64,000 nucleotides of DNA from Novosphingobium capsulatum NBRC 12533 (GTDB lineage: Bacteria; Pseudomonadota; Alphaproteobacteria; Sphingomonadales; Sphingomonadaceae): the NCBI RefSeq assembly GCF_001598375.1, contig NZ_BCYV01000006.1, positions 62,001 to 126,000 on the forward strand, given 5' to 3'. The notes under the pieces were generated by a model. That model was given only the letters and a program-made list of their open reading frames with translations. It was not told the origin of the DNA and made no database searches. Of the stretch, positions 36,312 to 44,295 are shown in pieces. The first letter of the stretch is position 1. Each line of letters begins with the position of its first letter. The translations under genes and the position numbers were made by a program.

Positions 36312-38161
36312 GCTGCCACCATCCGGCGACGGGCATGGACGAGCAGGCTGGCCAGCGCGGCCGGGGTGATCCCCGCCAGACGGCCGGCGGCTGCCAGCGT
36401 TTCGGGCCGGGCGGCACTCAGGCGTTCGACCATTTCGGCGGAAAGCCCGGGCACGCGGTCATAGGGAAAATCCTCGCCCAGCGGCACGGTCTCGTTGGCG
36501 CGCAGGTCACGCAGCTCCGCTTCCTGCCGCGCGAGATAGGGCGCATAGGCAGCGTCTTCTTCCACTTCCTCGACCAGCAAGGCGTCGTCGGGCATGGCAT
36601 TGGCAAGCCAAGGTGCCAACCCGGCCAGCGTCACTTCGGGGAAGCGCAACCATTCCATCAGGCTGCGCCGCGCACCATCGGCGCGAACCGCCAGGCCGGC
36701 GCGTGCCATCTCGCTCGGGGTGGTTTCCTGGGCCAGTCCCTCTTCCAGCCTGGCCCGCGCGTCGAGCCGCCGTTCGAACCAGGCGCGGCGCTCATCACCG
36801 ACACAGCCCGCCGCAATCGCCAAGGGCGTCAGCCGCGTGGTGGCGTTGTTGGCGCGCAGGCGCAGGCGATATTCGGCCCGCGCGGTAAGCATGCGATAGG
36901 GCTCGCTCACCCCGTGCAGCGTCAGGTCATCGATCATCACCGCCATATAGCTCGATCCACGATCGAGCGCTGCGGGCGCGGTGCCCAGCACGGCGGCAGC
37001 GGCGTGCATGCCCGCGACCAGTCCCTGCGCAGCGGCCTCTTCATAGCCGGTGGTGCCGTTGATCTGCCCGGCGCAATAGAGGCCAGGCATGGCGCGCACT
37101 TCCAGGCTGGGGCGCAGCGCACGCGGATCGATATGATCGTACTCCACAGCATAGCCGGGCACGACGATAGCAACCTGCTCCAACCCTTCCATCGAGCGCA
37201 TCATCGCCAGTTGCACATCAGCGGGCAACGAGGTGGAGAGGCCGTTGGGATAGACCAAGTGATCGTCCAGGCCTTCGGGTTCGAGGAAGACCTGGTGGCT
37301 GTCGCGATCGGCAAAGCGGTGAATCTTGTCCTCGATCGACGGGCAATAGCGCGGGCCACGCGCGCCGATCGCGCCGGTGAACAGCGGCGAGCGATCGAGG
37401 CCACCGCGAATGATATCGTGGGTCTGCGCATTGGTGCGGCTGATCCCGCAGAAGATCTGCGGCAGCGGACGTGACTGGCTGAGCGGCGACATCGTCCATG
37501 GATCGGCATCGCTGTGCTGCTCTTCCAACCGCGCCCAATCGATGGTGCGGCCATCCAGGCGCGGCGGTGTGCCGGTCTTGAGCCGGGCCATCGGCAGGGC
37601 GGCATCGCGCAGCTGGGCCGCCAGACGATGGGCGGCGTCTTCGCCGATGCGGCCACCTTCCATCCGCTCTTCGCCACGGAACAGGCGCGCGCCCAGGAAC
37701 GTGCCGGTGCACAGCACCACGGCCGATCCCTCCAAAATGGATCCATCGGCGAGGTCGATGCCGACTACGCGGCCACCGGCCAGGCGCAGCGCGGCTGCTT
37801 CGCCCGGAACGACGGTGAGACCGGCTTGGCTGTTCACCACCGCCTGGACCGCCGCCTTGAACCGCTTGCGATCAGCCTGGACACGCGGCCCCTGCACCGC
37901 ACTGCCTTTCGAGCGGTTGAGCATGCGGTAATGAATAGCGCCAGCATCGGCCGCCCGCGCGATGACGCCATCAAAGGCGTCAACCTCGCGCACGAGGTGT
38001 CCCTTGCCCAAGCCGCCGATCGCCGGGTTGCAGCTCATCGCGCCAATCTTTTCGGGATCGAAGCTGACCAGCGCGGTGCGCGCACCCATGCGCGCCGCCA
38101 CGCAGGCCGCCTCGACGCCCGCATGGCCGCCGCCGACCACAATGATGTCGAAGGAATGCAT
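36308..38161 (-). CDS. mnmG: MnmG (GidA), tRNA U34 carboxymethylaminomethyl modification FAD enzyme
   Basis: A 617-residue FAD protein with [68 protein letters not shown] and a C-terminal helical domain ([19 protein letters not shown]). Together with MnmE it installs the cmnm5 group on U34 of tRNAs. The start at 38161 gives [13 protein letters not shown] parS site lies upstream between mnmG and mnmE, and the stop overlaps the rsmG start. Confidence 0.98.
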   Translation of the reverse strand: MHSFDIIVVGGGHAGVEAACVAARMGARTALVSFDPEKIGAMSCNPAIGGLGKGHLVREVDAFDGVIARAADAGAIHYRMLNRSKGSAVQGPRVQADRKRFKAAVQAVVNSQAGLTVVPGEAAALRLAGGRVVGIDLADGSILEGSAVVLCTGTFLGARLFRGEERMEGGRIGEDAAHRLAAQLRDAALPMARLKTGTPPRLDGRTIDWARLEEQHSDADPWTMSPLSQSRPLPQIFCGISRTNAQTHDIIRGGLDRSPLFTGAIGARGPRYCPSIEDKIHRFADRDSHQVFLEPEGLDDHLVYPNGLSTSLPADVQLAMMRSMEGLEQVAIVVPGYAVEYDHIDPRALRPSLEVRAMPGLYCAGQINGTTGYEEAAAQGLVAGMHAAAAVLGTAPAALDRGSSYMAVMIDDLTLHGVSEPYRMLTARAEYRLRLRANNATTRLTPLAIAAGCVGDERRAWFERRLDARARLEEGLAQETTPSEMARAGLAVRADGARRSLMEWLRFPEVTLAGLAPWLANAMPDDALLVEEVEEDAAYAPYLARQEAELRDLRANETVPLGEDFPYDRVPGLSAEMVERLSAARPETLAAAGRLAGITPAALASLLVHARRRMVAA

Positions 38162-38202
38162 GCCCTCTGCCCTATCGCTCTGCGCGCCTTGGGTCAAACT
38201 TG

Positions 38203-38218
38203 TGTTTCACGTGAAACA
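38203..38218. other. parS site D (TGTTTCACGTGAAACA)
   Basis: The perfectly palindromic form identical to the canonical bacterial parS sequence. It lies in the 97-base gap between mnmE and mnmG, 42 bases upstream of the mnmG start, so bound ParB could influence the mnmG-rsmG-parAB transcript. Confidence 0.95.
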
Positions 38219-38258
38219 TGCGGAGGGGAGATTTGCGCCGCGTGAAAAACCCGTTCGC

Positions 38259-39569
38259 CTATTTGCCGATGCAGAAGCGACCGAACAGCGCATCGAGCAT
38301 GTCTTCGGTGCCAGCACGGCCCGTCAACCCATCCAGCGCGCGGCGGGCCAGGCGCAAGTGCTCGGCCGCCAGCAGCGGGTCGAACTCCAGCGTCGCTGCC
38401 GCAAGGTTGTTGTGCACCTGCGAAAGAAGTGCATGCTGGCGGGCATTGAGCGCCGCCTCACCCGGCCCTGGCAAGCTAGCCCGGGCATGGCTGACGAGAT
38501 CGCGACGCAAGGCATCGAGCCCTTCGCCGGTATGAACTGAGAGACGATGGCGGGGCGCAGCCTTGGCCGGGGCGGCCGGATCGTCGGCACGCGCAGCCAG
38601 TTCCCACAGCGGCACGGTAGCGTCAGCCGGCCCTTCCCCCTCAGGGCCGAGCCAGAGGATCAGGTCGGCCCGCGCAGCCTCGGCGCGTGCACGGGCAATA
38701 CCGATCCGCTCGATCTCGCCGGCACCCTCGTCACGCAGCCCGGCGGTATCGGCAAAGGTGAAAGGCACACCATCGATTGCCACGCTGCGCGTCAGAACAT
38801 CGCGCGTGGTGCCGGGCTCCGCCGCAGTGATGGCGGCCTCTGCCTCGACCAGCGCGTTGAACAGCGTGGACTTTCCGGCATTGGGCGGGCCGGCCAGCAC
38901 CACGCGAAACCCTTCGCGCAACGGCTCTGCACGTGGGCGGTCTAGCCACGCGGCCACCTGCGCCGCCTGCGTTGCGGCCTGATCGGCAAAGCCTGGCGGC
39001 AGCAAGGCCACGCCTTCGCCAACGTCATCCTCATCGGAAAAGTCGAGCAGTGCCTCAAGCTGGGCAGAAAGCATCAAGACACCCTGGCGCCAATCCTCGA
39101 CCTGACGGGACAGCGCGCCATCGGCCATCGCCAGAGCACTGCGCCGCTGCAATTCGGTTTCGGCATTGAGCAGATCGGCGAGACCTTCGGCCTCGTTGAG
39201 ATCGATGCGGCCATTGAGGAACGCACGGCGGGTGAACTCCCCCGCCTCGGCCGCGCGAAGGCCAGGCAAACGAGCGAGCGCGGCAAGCACGGCCTGAACC
39301 ACGGCGCGGCCACCATGAAGATGGAGTTCGGCGCTGTCTTCGCCCGTGGCGGTATGCGGACCGGGCAACCACAACACCATCGTGGCATCGAGCAAGGCGC
39401 CATCGGCAGGATCGACCAGCCGGCGAAACGTGGCGCGGCGCGGCATAGGCAAGCTGCCTGCCAAGGCTGCCAGGGCCATGCCAGCGGCCGGCCCACTGAT
39501 CCGCACCACGGCAATGCCGGCCGGCGGCGCTCCGGAACTGAGGGCAAAGATCGTCGGGTTGTCGCTCAT
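38259..39569 (-). CDS. mnmE: MnmE (TrmE), tRNA modification GTPase
   Basis: A 436-residue GTPase: N-terminal folate-binding domain (TIFALSSGAPPAGIAVVRISG), helical domain, G domain with G1 AGPPNAGKST (about 226-235), AEPGTTRDV and DTAGLRD, and the C-terminal CIGK motif with the conserved Cys433. It is the partner of MnmG. It is on the same strand as mnmG, separated by the parS site D gap. Confidence 0.98.
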   Translation of the reverse strand: MSDNPTIFALSSGAPPAGIAVVRISGPAAGMALAALAGSLPMPRRATFRRLVDPADGALLDATMVLWLPGPHTATGEDSAELHLHGGRAVVQAVLAALARLPGLRAAEAGEFTRRAFLNGRIDLNEAEGLADLLNAETELQRRSALAMADGALSRQVEDWRQGVLMLSAQLEALLDFSDEDDVGEGVALLPPGFADQAATQAAQVAAWLDRPRAEPLREGFRVVLAGPPNAGKSTLFNALVEAEAAITAAEPGTTRDVLTRSVAIDGVPFTFADTAGLRDEGAGEIERIGIARARAEAARADLILWLGPEGEGPADATVPLWELAARADDPAAPAKAAPRHRLSVHTGEGLDALRRDLVSHARASLPGPGEAALNARQHALLSQVHNNLAAATLEFDPLLAAEHLRLARRALDGLTGRAGTEDMLDALFGRFCIGK

Positions 39570-39619
39570 GCTGCGCCGCTTATCACGCGGCGGGCCCAGT
39601 GCCTACATCTCGGCGGTGC

Positions 39620-39889
39620 CTACTTCTTGTCGCCGCCCATGCCGGCCTTGAAGCCAGCCATGGCCGCCCCGGCGCCCTGCTCCATGAACTGCTGGAACAG
39701 CTTGAGGCCGATTTCGCCCATCGGCGCCAGTTGCTTGGCATAGCCCTGGAGTTGGTCCACGCTGCTTACGCCCTGCATCGCCTTGGCCACGGCATCGACA
39801 TAGACGTCATTGGCTTTGGAAACGTCTGGCAGGCCGAGAAAGCGGCGGGCCTCTTCCGGGCTGCATTCGATCTCGACATTCACTTTCAT
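39620..39889 (-). CDS. DUF6489-family small protein
   Basis: An 89-residue protein (MKVNVEIECSPEEARRFLGL..., QLAPMGEIGLKLFQQFMEQG) that matches the DUF6489 pattern common in sphingomonads; function unknown. GGGAGCAGG precedes the ATG at 39889. It is the gene immediately upstream of mnmE on the same strand, 50 bases away. Confidence 0.8.
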   Translation of the reverse strand: MKVNVEIECSPEEARRFLGLPDVSKANDVYVDAVAKAMQGVSSVDQLQGYAKQLAPMGEIGLKLFQQFMEQGAGAAMAGFKAGMGGDKK

Positions 39890-40049
39890 GGCCTGCTCCC
39901 AGGAATTTGTCGTGGCTTGCGGCACGGAAGGTGTCACAGTCGGCCAGGCACGCCAAGCCCATGATCGACCGAAACGGTATCGCGACCGATCAACCGCTGC
40001 AGGCTTGCCCATGCCGCGTTGCGCCGGATCAATGCGCCCGGCCACGCGT

Positions 40050-40065
40050 TGTTTCACGTGGAACA
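40050..40065. other. parS site E (TGTTTCACGTGGAACA)
   Basis: A full consensus match in the gap between the divergent DUF6489 and NTF2-like genes, 45 bases upstream of the latter's start. It is the closest of the left-hand sites to the predicted origin (about 8 kb). Confidence 0.93.
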
Positions 40066-40109
40066 TGCCGGGTGCCGGCAGTCGCGCGCCCTTGGCTGGG
40101 AGACGTATC

Positions 40110-40496
40110 ATGCAGCTTGGATTGGCCGCCTGGCACCGCGCCATGCTTGCGGGATGCCCCGAAGACCTGCTCACCGAACTCCTGGCTGACGATGCCGTGT
40201 TTCACTCGCCGGTGCTGCACACCCCGCAGGTGGGCCGCGAGGCGGTGGCACTGCACCTGTCGGCCGCCTGCCGCATCCTGGCCTTGGGACGCTTTGCCTA
40301 TGTGCGCGAACTGGCCGATGGCCCGGAAGCGGCGCTGGAGTTCGAGGCGACGCTCGATGGTGTGGCGGTGAACGGCGTGCACCTGCTGCGCTTCGATCTG
40401 GAAGGGCGGATCGTCGATGCCAAAGTGATGGTGCGTCCGTTTGCTGCGGCAGACCTGCTGTGGCGCAAGATGGCCGAGGCGCTGGAAGACGGGTGA
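40110..40496 (+). CDS. SnoaL/NTF2-like fold protein
   Basis: A 128-residue protein with the NTF2-like pattern (LLTELLADDAVFHSPVLHTPQVGREAVALHL, GVHLLRFDLEGRIVDAKVMVRP). Members range from ketosteroid isomerase-like enzymes to binding proteins, so no specific function is claimed. GGGAG lies 7 bases before the ATG. Confidence 0.8.
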   Translation: MQLGLAAWHRAMLAGCPEDLLTELLADDAVFHSPVLHTPQVGREAVALHLSAACRILALGRFAYVRELADGPEAALEFEATLDGVAVNGVHLLRFDLEGRIVDAKVMVRPFAAADLLWRKMAEALEDG

Positions 40497-40518
40497 ATGA
40501 TCGGGGCGTTTGTGCCAG

Positions 40519-40602
40519 CGCCCTTTGACAGGCTCAGGGCGAACGGAGGGCTGGGACCGTCCATACGGCTGTTTCCGTTCGGGCTGAGCCTGTCGAAGCC
40601 CT
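40519..40602. repeat. Long inverted repeat with TTCGACAGGCTCAG-type arms
   Basis: The left arm CCCTTTGACAGGCTCAGGGC plus GAACGG and the right arm CCGTTCGGGCTGAGCCTGTC plus GAAGCCCT are imperfect inverted copies separated by about 30 bases. The arm sequence (GACAGGCTCAG..CGAACGG) is a widespread intergenic repeat in sphingomonads and some other high-GC proteobacteria. It precedes the rho terminator. Confidence 0.75.
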
Positions 40603-40623
40603 CACCCCATCACCAGGCTGGAC

Positions 40624-40668
40624 GCAAAAAGGGGTGGAAGGCATGGCTGCCTCCCACCCCTTTTTTGC
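40624..40668. terminator. Bidirectional intrinsic terminator downstream of rho
   Basis: GCAAAAAGGGGTGG and CCACCCCTTTTTTGC form a long stem with A- and T-runs on both sides, about 20 bases beyond the rho stop. It can stop rho transcripts (minus) and readthrough from the NTF2-like gene (plus). Confidence 0.8.
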
Positions 40669-40688
40669 GCAGCAAACCCTTGGCGGGA

Positions 40689-41945
40689 TTACTGGTTCAT
40701 CGTGGCGAAGAAGTCTTCGTTGGTCTTGGAATCCTTCATCTTGTCGAGCAGGAATTCCATCGCGTCGACCGTGCCCATCTGCATGAGGATGCGGCGCAGC
40801 ACCCACATCTTGCTGAGCTGGTCGCGCGGCACCAGGAGTTCTTCCTTGCGCGTGCCGCTCTTGCCCACGTCGAGCGCGGGGAAGATGCGCTTATCGGCGA
40901 CCTTGCGGTCGAGCACGATTTCCGAGTTGCCGGTGCCCTTGAACTCTTCAAAGATCACTTCGTCCATGCGGCTGCCGGTGTCGATCAGCGCGGTGGCGAT
41001 GATCGAGAGCGAGCCACCTTCCTCGATGTTGCGCGCCGCGCCGAAGAAGCGCTTGGGGCGCTGCAGAGCGTTGGCGTCAACACCGCCGGTCAGCACCTTG
41101 CCCGACGAGGGAACGACGGTGTTATAGGCGCGGCCAAGACGCGTGATCGAGTCGAGCAGGATCACCACGTCGCGCTTGTGTTCGACCAGGCGCTTGGCCT
41201 TTTCGATGACCATTTCGGCAACCTGCACGTGGCGCGTGGCCGGTTCGTCGAAGGTGGAGGAGATGACCTCGCCCTTCACCGAGCGCTGCATGTCGGTCAC
41301 TTCTTCGGGGCGTTCGTCGACCAGCAGGACCAGCAGGAACACTTCCGGGTGGTTGTCGGTGATCGCCTTGGCCATGTTCTGCAGCAGCACGGTCTTGCCG
41401 GTGCGCGGCGGCGCCACGATCAGCGCGCGCTGGCCCTTGCCCTGTGGGCTGACCAGGTCGATCACGCGGGCAGACTTGTCCTTGACCGTGGGATCGAGCG
41501 TATCGAGCTTGAGGCGCTCGTTGGGATAAAGCGGCGTGAGGTTGTCGAAGTTGACGCGGTGGCGCACGGCCTCCGGCTCGTCAAAGTTCACCTTCATCAG
41601 GCGGGTGATGGCGAAATAGCGCTCGCCATCCTTGGGCGCGCGGATTTCGCCTTCCACGGTATCACCCGTGCGCAGGCCCCATTTGCGGACCTGGTTGGGC
41701 GAGACATAGATGTCGTCCGGGCCGGCGAGATAGTTCGCTTCCGGGCTGCGCAGGAAGCCGAAGCCGTCGGGCAGAACCTCGATCGTGCCGATGCCGAGGA
41801 TTTCCTCGCCGTCTTCGGCCACTTCCTTGAGGATGGCGAACATCAGATCCTGGCGGCGCATCGTGCTGGCGCCTTCCACGCCCAGCTCTTCGGCCATTTC
41901 GACCAGCTCGGCGGGGGTTTTCTTCTTGAGTTCTTTCAGATGCAT
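40689..41945 (-). CDS. rho: Transcription termination factor Rho
   Basis: A 418-residue RecA-type RNA translocase: N-terminal Rho-N helical region ([20 protein letters not shown]), cold-shock-like RNA-binding domain ([23 protein letters not shown]), Walker A APPRTGKT with Lys184, and [12 protein letters not shown]. This is the usual short Rho without inserts. hemJ lies about 215 bases upstream on the same strand. Confidence 0.98.
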   Translation of the reverse strand: MHLKELKKKTPAELVEMAEELGVEGASTMRRQDLMFAILKEVAEDGEEILGIGTIEVLPDGFGFLRSPEANYLAGPDDIYVSPNQVRKWGLRTGDTVEGEIRAPKDGERYFAITRLMKVNFDEPEAVRHRVNFDNLTPLYPNERLKLDTLDPTVKDKSARVIDLVSPQGKGQRALIVAPPRTGKTVLLQNMAKAITDNHPEVFLLVLLVDERPEEVTDMQRSVKGEVISSTFDEPATRHVQVAEMVIEKAKRLVEHKRDVVILLDSITRLGRAYNTVVPSSGKVLTGGVDANALQRPKRFFGAARNIEEGGSLSIIATALIDTGSRMDEVIFEEFKGTGNSEIVLDRKVADKRIFPALDVGKSGTRKEELLVPRDQLSKMWVLRRILMQMGTVDAMEFLLDKMKDSKTNEDFFATMNQ

Positions 41946-42160
41946 TGCGTGTGTTCCGTCAGCGGAAATAGGCTGGAAAAATGGCCGGCGGGCCGATGGG
42001 CTTGGAGAAAGCAGGCCGTGAGCGCGCCAGTGCGCGCCCGGGTATGTGCCGGTCGAGATGTGCGTTATGACGGGAAAAGCCCGGCGTCAATTGAGGATTG
42101 GTGAAGGGTGCGGGGCTTGCGGCCAGCGCTGGGCCTGGCCGCCGCCATGTACGCCGTCGC

Positions 42161-42604
42161 TCAGAACGGCTTGATGATCACCAGGATGACGATGATCGCG
42201 CCGAGCACGCCGGGCACTTCATTGAGCAGGCGCAGCTGCTTGCCGGTGAGGCGGCGTTCGCCCCGCGCCAAGGCGCGATGATAGCGGGCGAGCCAGATGT
42301 GATAGCCGGTCAGCGCCACCACCAGCAGCAGCTTGGCATGGAGCCAACCCTGGGTGAACCAGCCGCCCGAAATCGCCATGGCCAGGCCCAGGATCCACAC
42401 CACCGCCACGCTGGGCGCCATGATGATCTTCATGAGCTTGCGCTCGCGATCGGTCCACACCGCGTTTTCGGGGGAATTGACCGGCGTTTCCTGGTGATAG
42501 ACGAACAGGCGGGGCAGCATGAACAGCCCGGCCATCCAGAAGATCACGAAGATGACGTGGCCAGCCTTGAGCCAGAGATAGAGCATCGAGAGCACCTGGA
42601 GCAT
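42161..42604 (-). CDS. hemJ: HemJ, protoporphyrinogen IX oxidase
   Basis: A 147-residue, four-helix membrane protein with LWLKAGHVIFVIFWMAGLFMLPRLFVYH (conserved His residues), RKLMKIIMAPSVAVVWILGL and WLHAKLLLVVALTGYH. HemJ oxidises protoporphyrinogen IX in bacteria lacking HemG/HemY. It lies in the common alphaproteobacterial neighbourhood of hemE and rho. A 215-base gap with no recognisable feature separates it from rho. Confidence 0.93.
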   Translation of the reverse strand: MLQVLSMLYLWLKAGHVIFVIFWMAGLFMLPRLFVYHQETPVNSPENAVWTDRERKLMKIIMAPSVAVVWILGLAMAISGGWFTQGWLHAKLLLVVALTGYHIWLARYHRALARGERRLTGKQLRLLNEVPGVLGAIIVILVIIKPF

Positions 42605-42774
42605 GAGGGTCTTCTAGCGTTGCGCGAGGGGGACGGGAACGGGCCTTTCGACGGGCAACGTGCGGCACGCCGAACGGCTCCACAGCATCTCGGCCTTTAA
42701 GGCGATGATTGCAAGAACCTTGCCCGCTCGGGTAGGAGGGGGCCAAGCAGGCGAGCCAATGAGGGGGACGCCAC

Positions 42775-43206
42775 GTGTTGCAGGCAGGCCGCCGATTGCT
42801 GATGCACCATCCGCGCCTGGGTCTGATGATCCTGGCGCTGGTGCTGGGCCTGCGCGTGCTGATCCCGCCGGGGATGATGCCGGTGCCCAACGGCGCGCGC
42901 GGCATCGTGGTGGCGCTGTGTGATGGCAGCGGCCCACTTGGCGCTGACGTGAGCAAAGCGAGCCGGCGCACGATCACCCTGCCAACCAGCCATCCCGCCA
43001 AGACTGACGGCACGGCCAATCCCGGCCCTTGCGCATTCGGCGTGCTGGCCAATGCCATGATCGGTGGGGGAGAAGCCCCTGCCCTGCCCCTGGCGCCCCC
43101 GCTGATTGCGCCCATTACGCCGGCGCTGGTGGCGGCCCTGATGCTGGCGGCGATTGCCCGCACGCGACCACCGGCGCGTGCGCCACCGCAAGGCGCCTTC
43201 GGCTAA
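42775..43206 (+). CDS. Small membrane/secreted protein resembling DUF2946
   Basis: A 143-residue protein with an N-terminal hydrophobic segment (LGLMILALVLGLRVLIPPGMM), two cysteines (VALCDGSG and GPCAFG) and a C-terminal helix (ITPALVAALMLAAIA). The layout resembles DUF2946 proteins, which often occur with copper-related outer-membrane genes. Start at GTG 42775, which has GAGGGGG about 7 bases upstream; an ATG at 42802 is the alternative. It precedes the beta-barrel gene. Confidence 0.65.
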   Translation: MLQAGRRLLMHHPRLGLMILALVLGLRVLIPPGMMPVPNGARGIVVALCDGSGPLGADVSKASRRTITLPTSHPAKTDGTANPGPCAFGVLANAMIGGGEAPALPLAPPLIAPITPALVAALMLAAIARTRPPARAPPQGAFG

Positions 43207-43284
43207 GCCAAGCACACCGAGCATTTTTGTTTTTCCGGCCCGCGCTGCATCGGTGGCGGGGCCGCCTGTCGGGATATCCGATCC

Positions 43285-44250
43285 ATGCCACGCCTGTTTT
43301 CGCGCGCCCTTGCGGCTGCGCCCTTTGCCCTTGCGCTGTCGTCCACCCCAGCGCTGGCCTGTGCCAGCTGCGGCTGCACGTTCACGTCTGACTGGCTCAA
43401 CCAGGGGCTGGTCACCCAGCCCGGCCAGGCCGCCACGCTGCGGGTGGATTATGTGCCGCAAAGCCAGTTGCGCACCGGCACCAGCAAGGTCGATACCAGC
43501 CAGCTGACCATTCCCAACGATCGCGAGATCGAACGCTGGACCGACAATGTCTATCTCACCGCCAGCTATGACCGGCAGTTTGCCAGCGACTGGGGCATCA
43601 ACGTGGCCGTGCCGCTGATCATCCGCCCCCATGCGACGATTGCCGAAGATACCGATGCAGAAAGCCGGTCACGCACCCATGGCCTGGGCGATATCCGGGT
43701 GACGGCGCGCTGGCAGGGCCTGTCGACGCCCAGCGGCGTGACCGGGCTGCAGTTCGGGCTGATCCTGCCCACCGGCGGCTTTCACCAGACGTTCCGCAGC
43801 GGCCCGGCACAGGGCGAGGAAGTGGATCGCGGCTTGCAGCCGGGCACCGGCACCACGCAGGCGGTGATCGGCGCCTATCACTATCGCCGGTTAGGCCGGG
43901 ATTGGGCGCTGATGGTGCAGGCCCAGGCGCAGATCGCGCTCAATGCGCGGCAGGACTATCGCCCCGGCACGATCGGTGAAGCATCGCTGGCGGTGCAGTG
44001 GATGGGCCTGGGCCGCGTGGTGCCGCAGTTGCAGATCAACGCGCGGATCAATGGGCAGGACAGCGGCCTGAATGCCGACGTCGAAAACAGCGGGGGCGAA
44101 CAGGTCTATTTTGCCCCGGGCCTTAGCATGCCGCTGGCGGCGCGGGTTTCCGCCTTCGCCCACGTCCAGCTGCCGCTGTATCAGCGCGTGGTCGGCTGGC
44201 AGCTGGCACCCCGCGTGAACCTGGCGGCGGGGCTTACCGCGCGGTTCTGA
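43285..44250 (+). CDS. Predicted outer-membrane beta-barrel/transporter-like protein with Cys-rich N-terminus
   Basis: A 321-residue exported protein: signal peptide ending LALSSTPALA, immediately followed by CASCGCTF, then amphipathic strands (for example LYLTAS-type, WGINVAVPLIIRPHA, GLQFGLILPTGGFHQTF, RDWALMVQAQAQIAL) ending in the aromatic RF terminus typical of outer-membrane barrels. The CxxCxC motif suggests a metal site. Substrate unknown. It follows the DUF2946-like gene by 78 bases. Confidence 0.72.
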   Translation: MPRLFSRALAAAPFALALSSTPALACASCGCTFTSDWLNQGLVTQPGQAATLRVDYVPQSQLRTGTSKVDTSQLTIPNDREIERWTDNVYLTASYDRQFASDWGINVAVPLIIRPHATIAEDTDAESRSRTHGLGDIRVTARWQGLSTPSGVTGLQFGLILPTGGFHQTFRSGPAQGEEVDRGLQPGTGTTQAVIGAYHYRRLGRDWALMVQAQAQIALNARQDYRPGTIGEASLAVQWMGLGRVVPQLQINARINGQDSGLNADVENSGGEQVYFAPGLSMPLAARVSAFAHVQLPLYQRVVGWQLAPRVNLAAGLTARF

Positions 44251-44295
44251 ACGGTTTTCCGGTGGCGCCCATCTGGCGCCACCGGGACACCGGGA

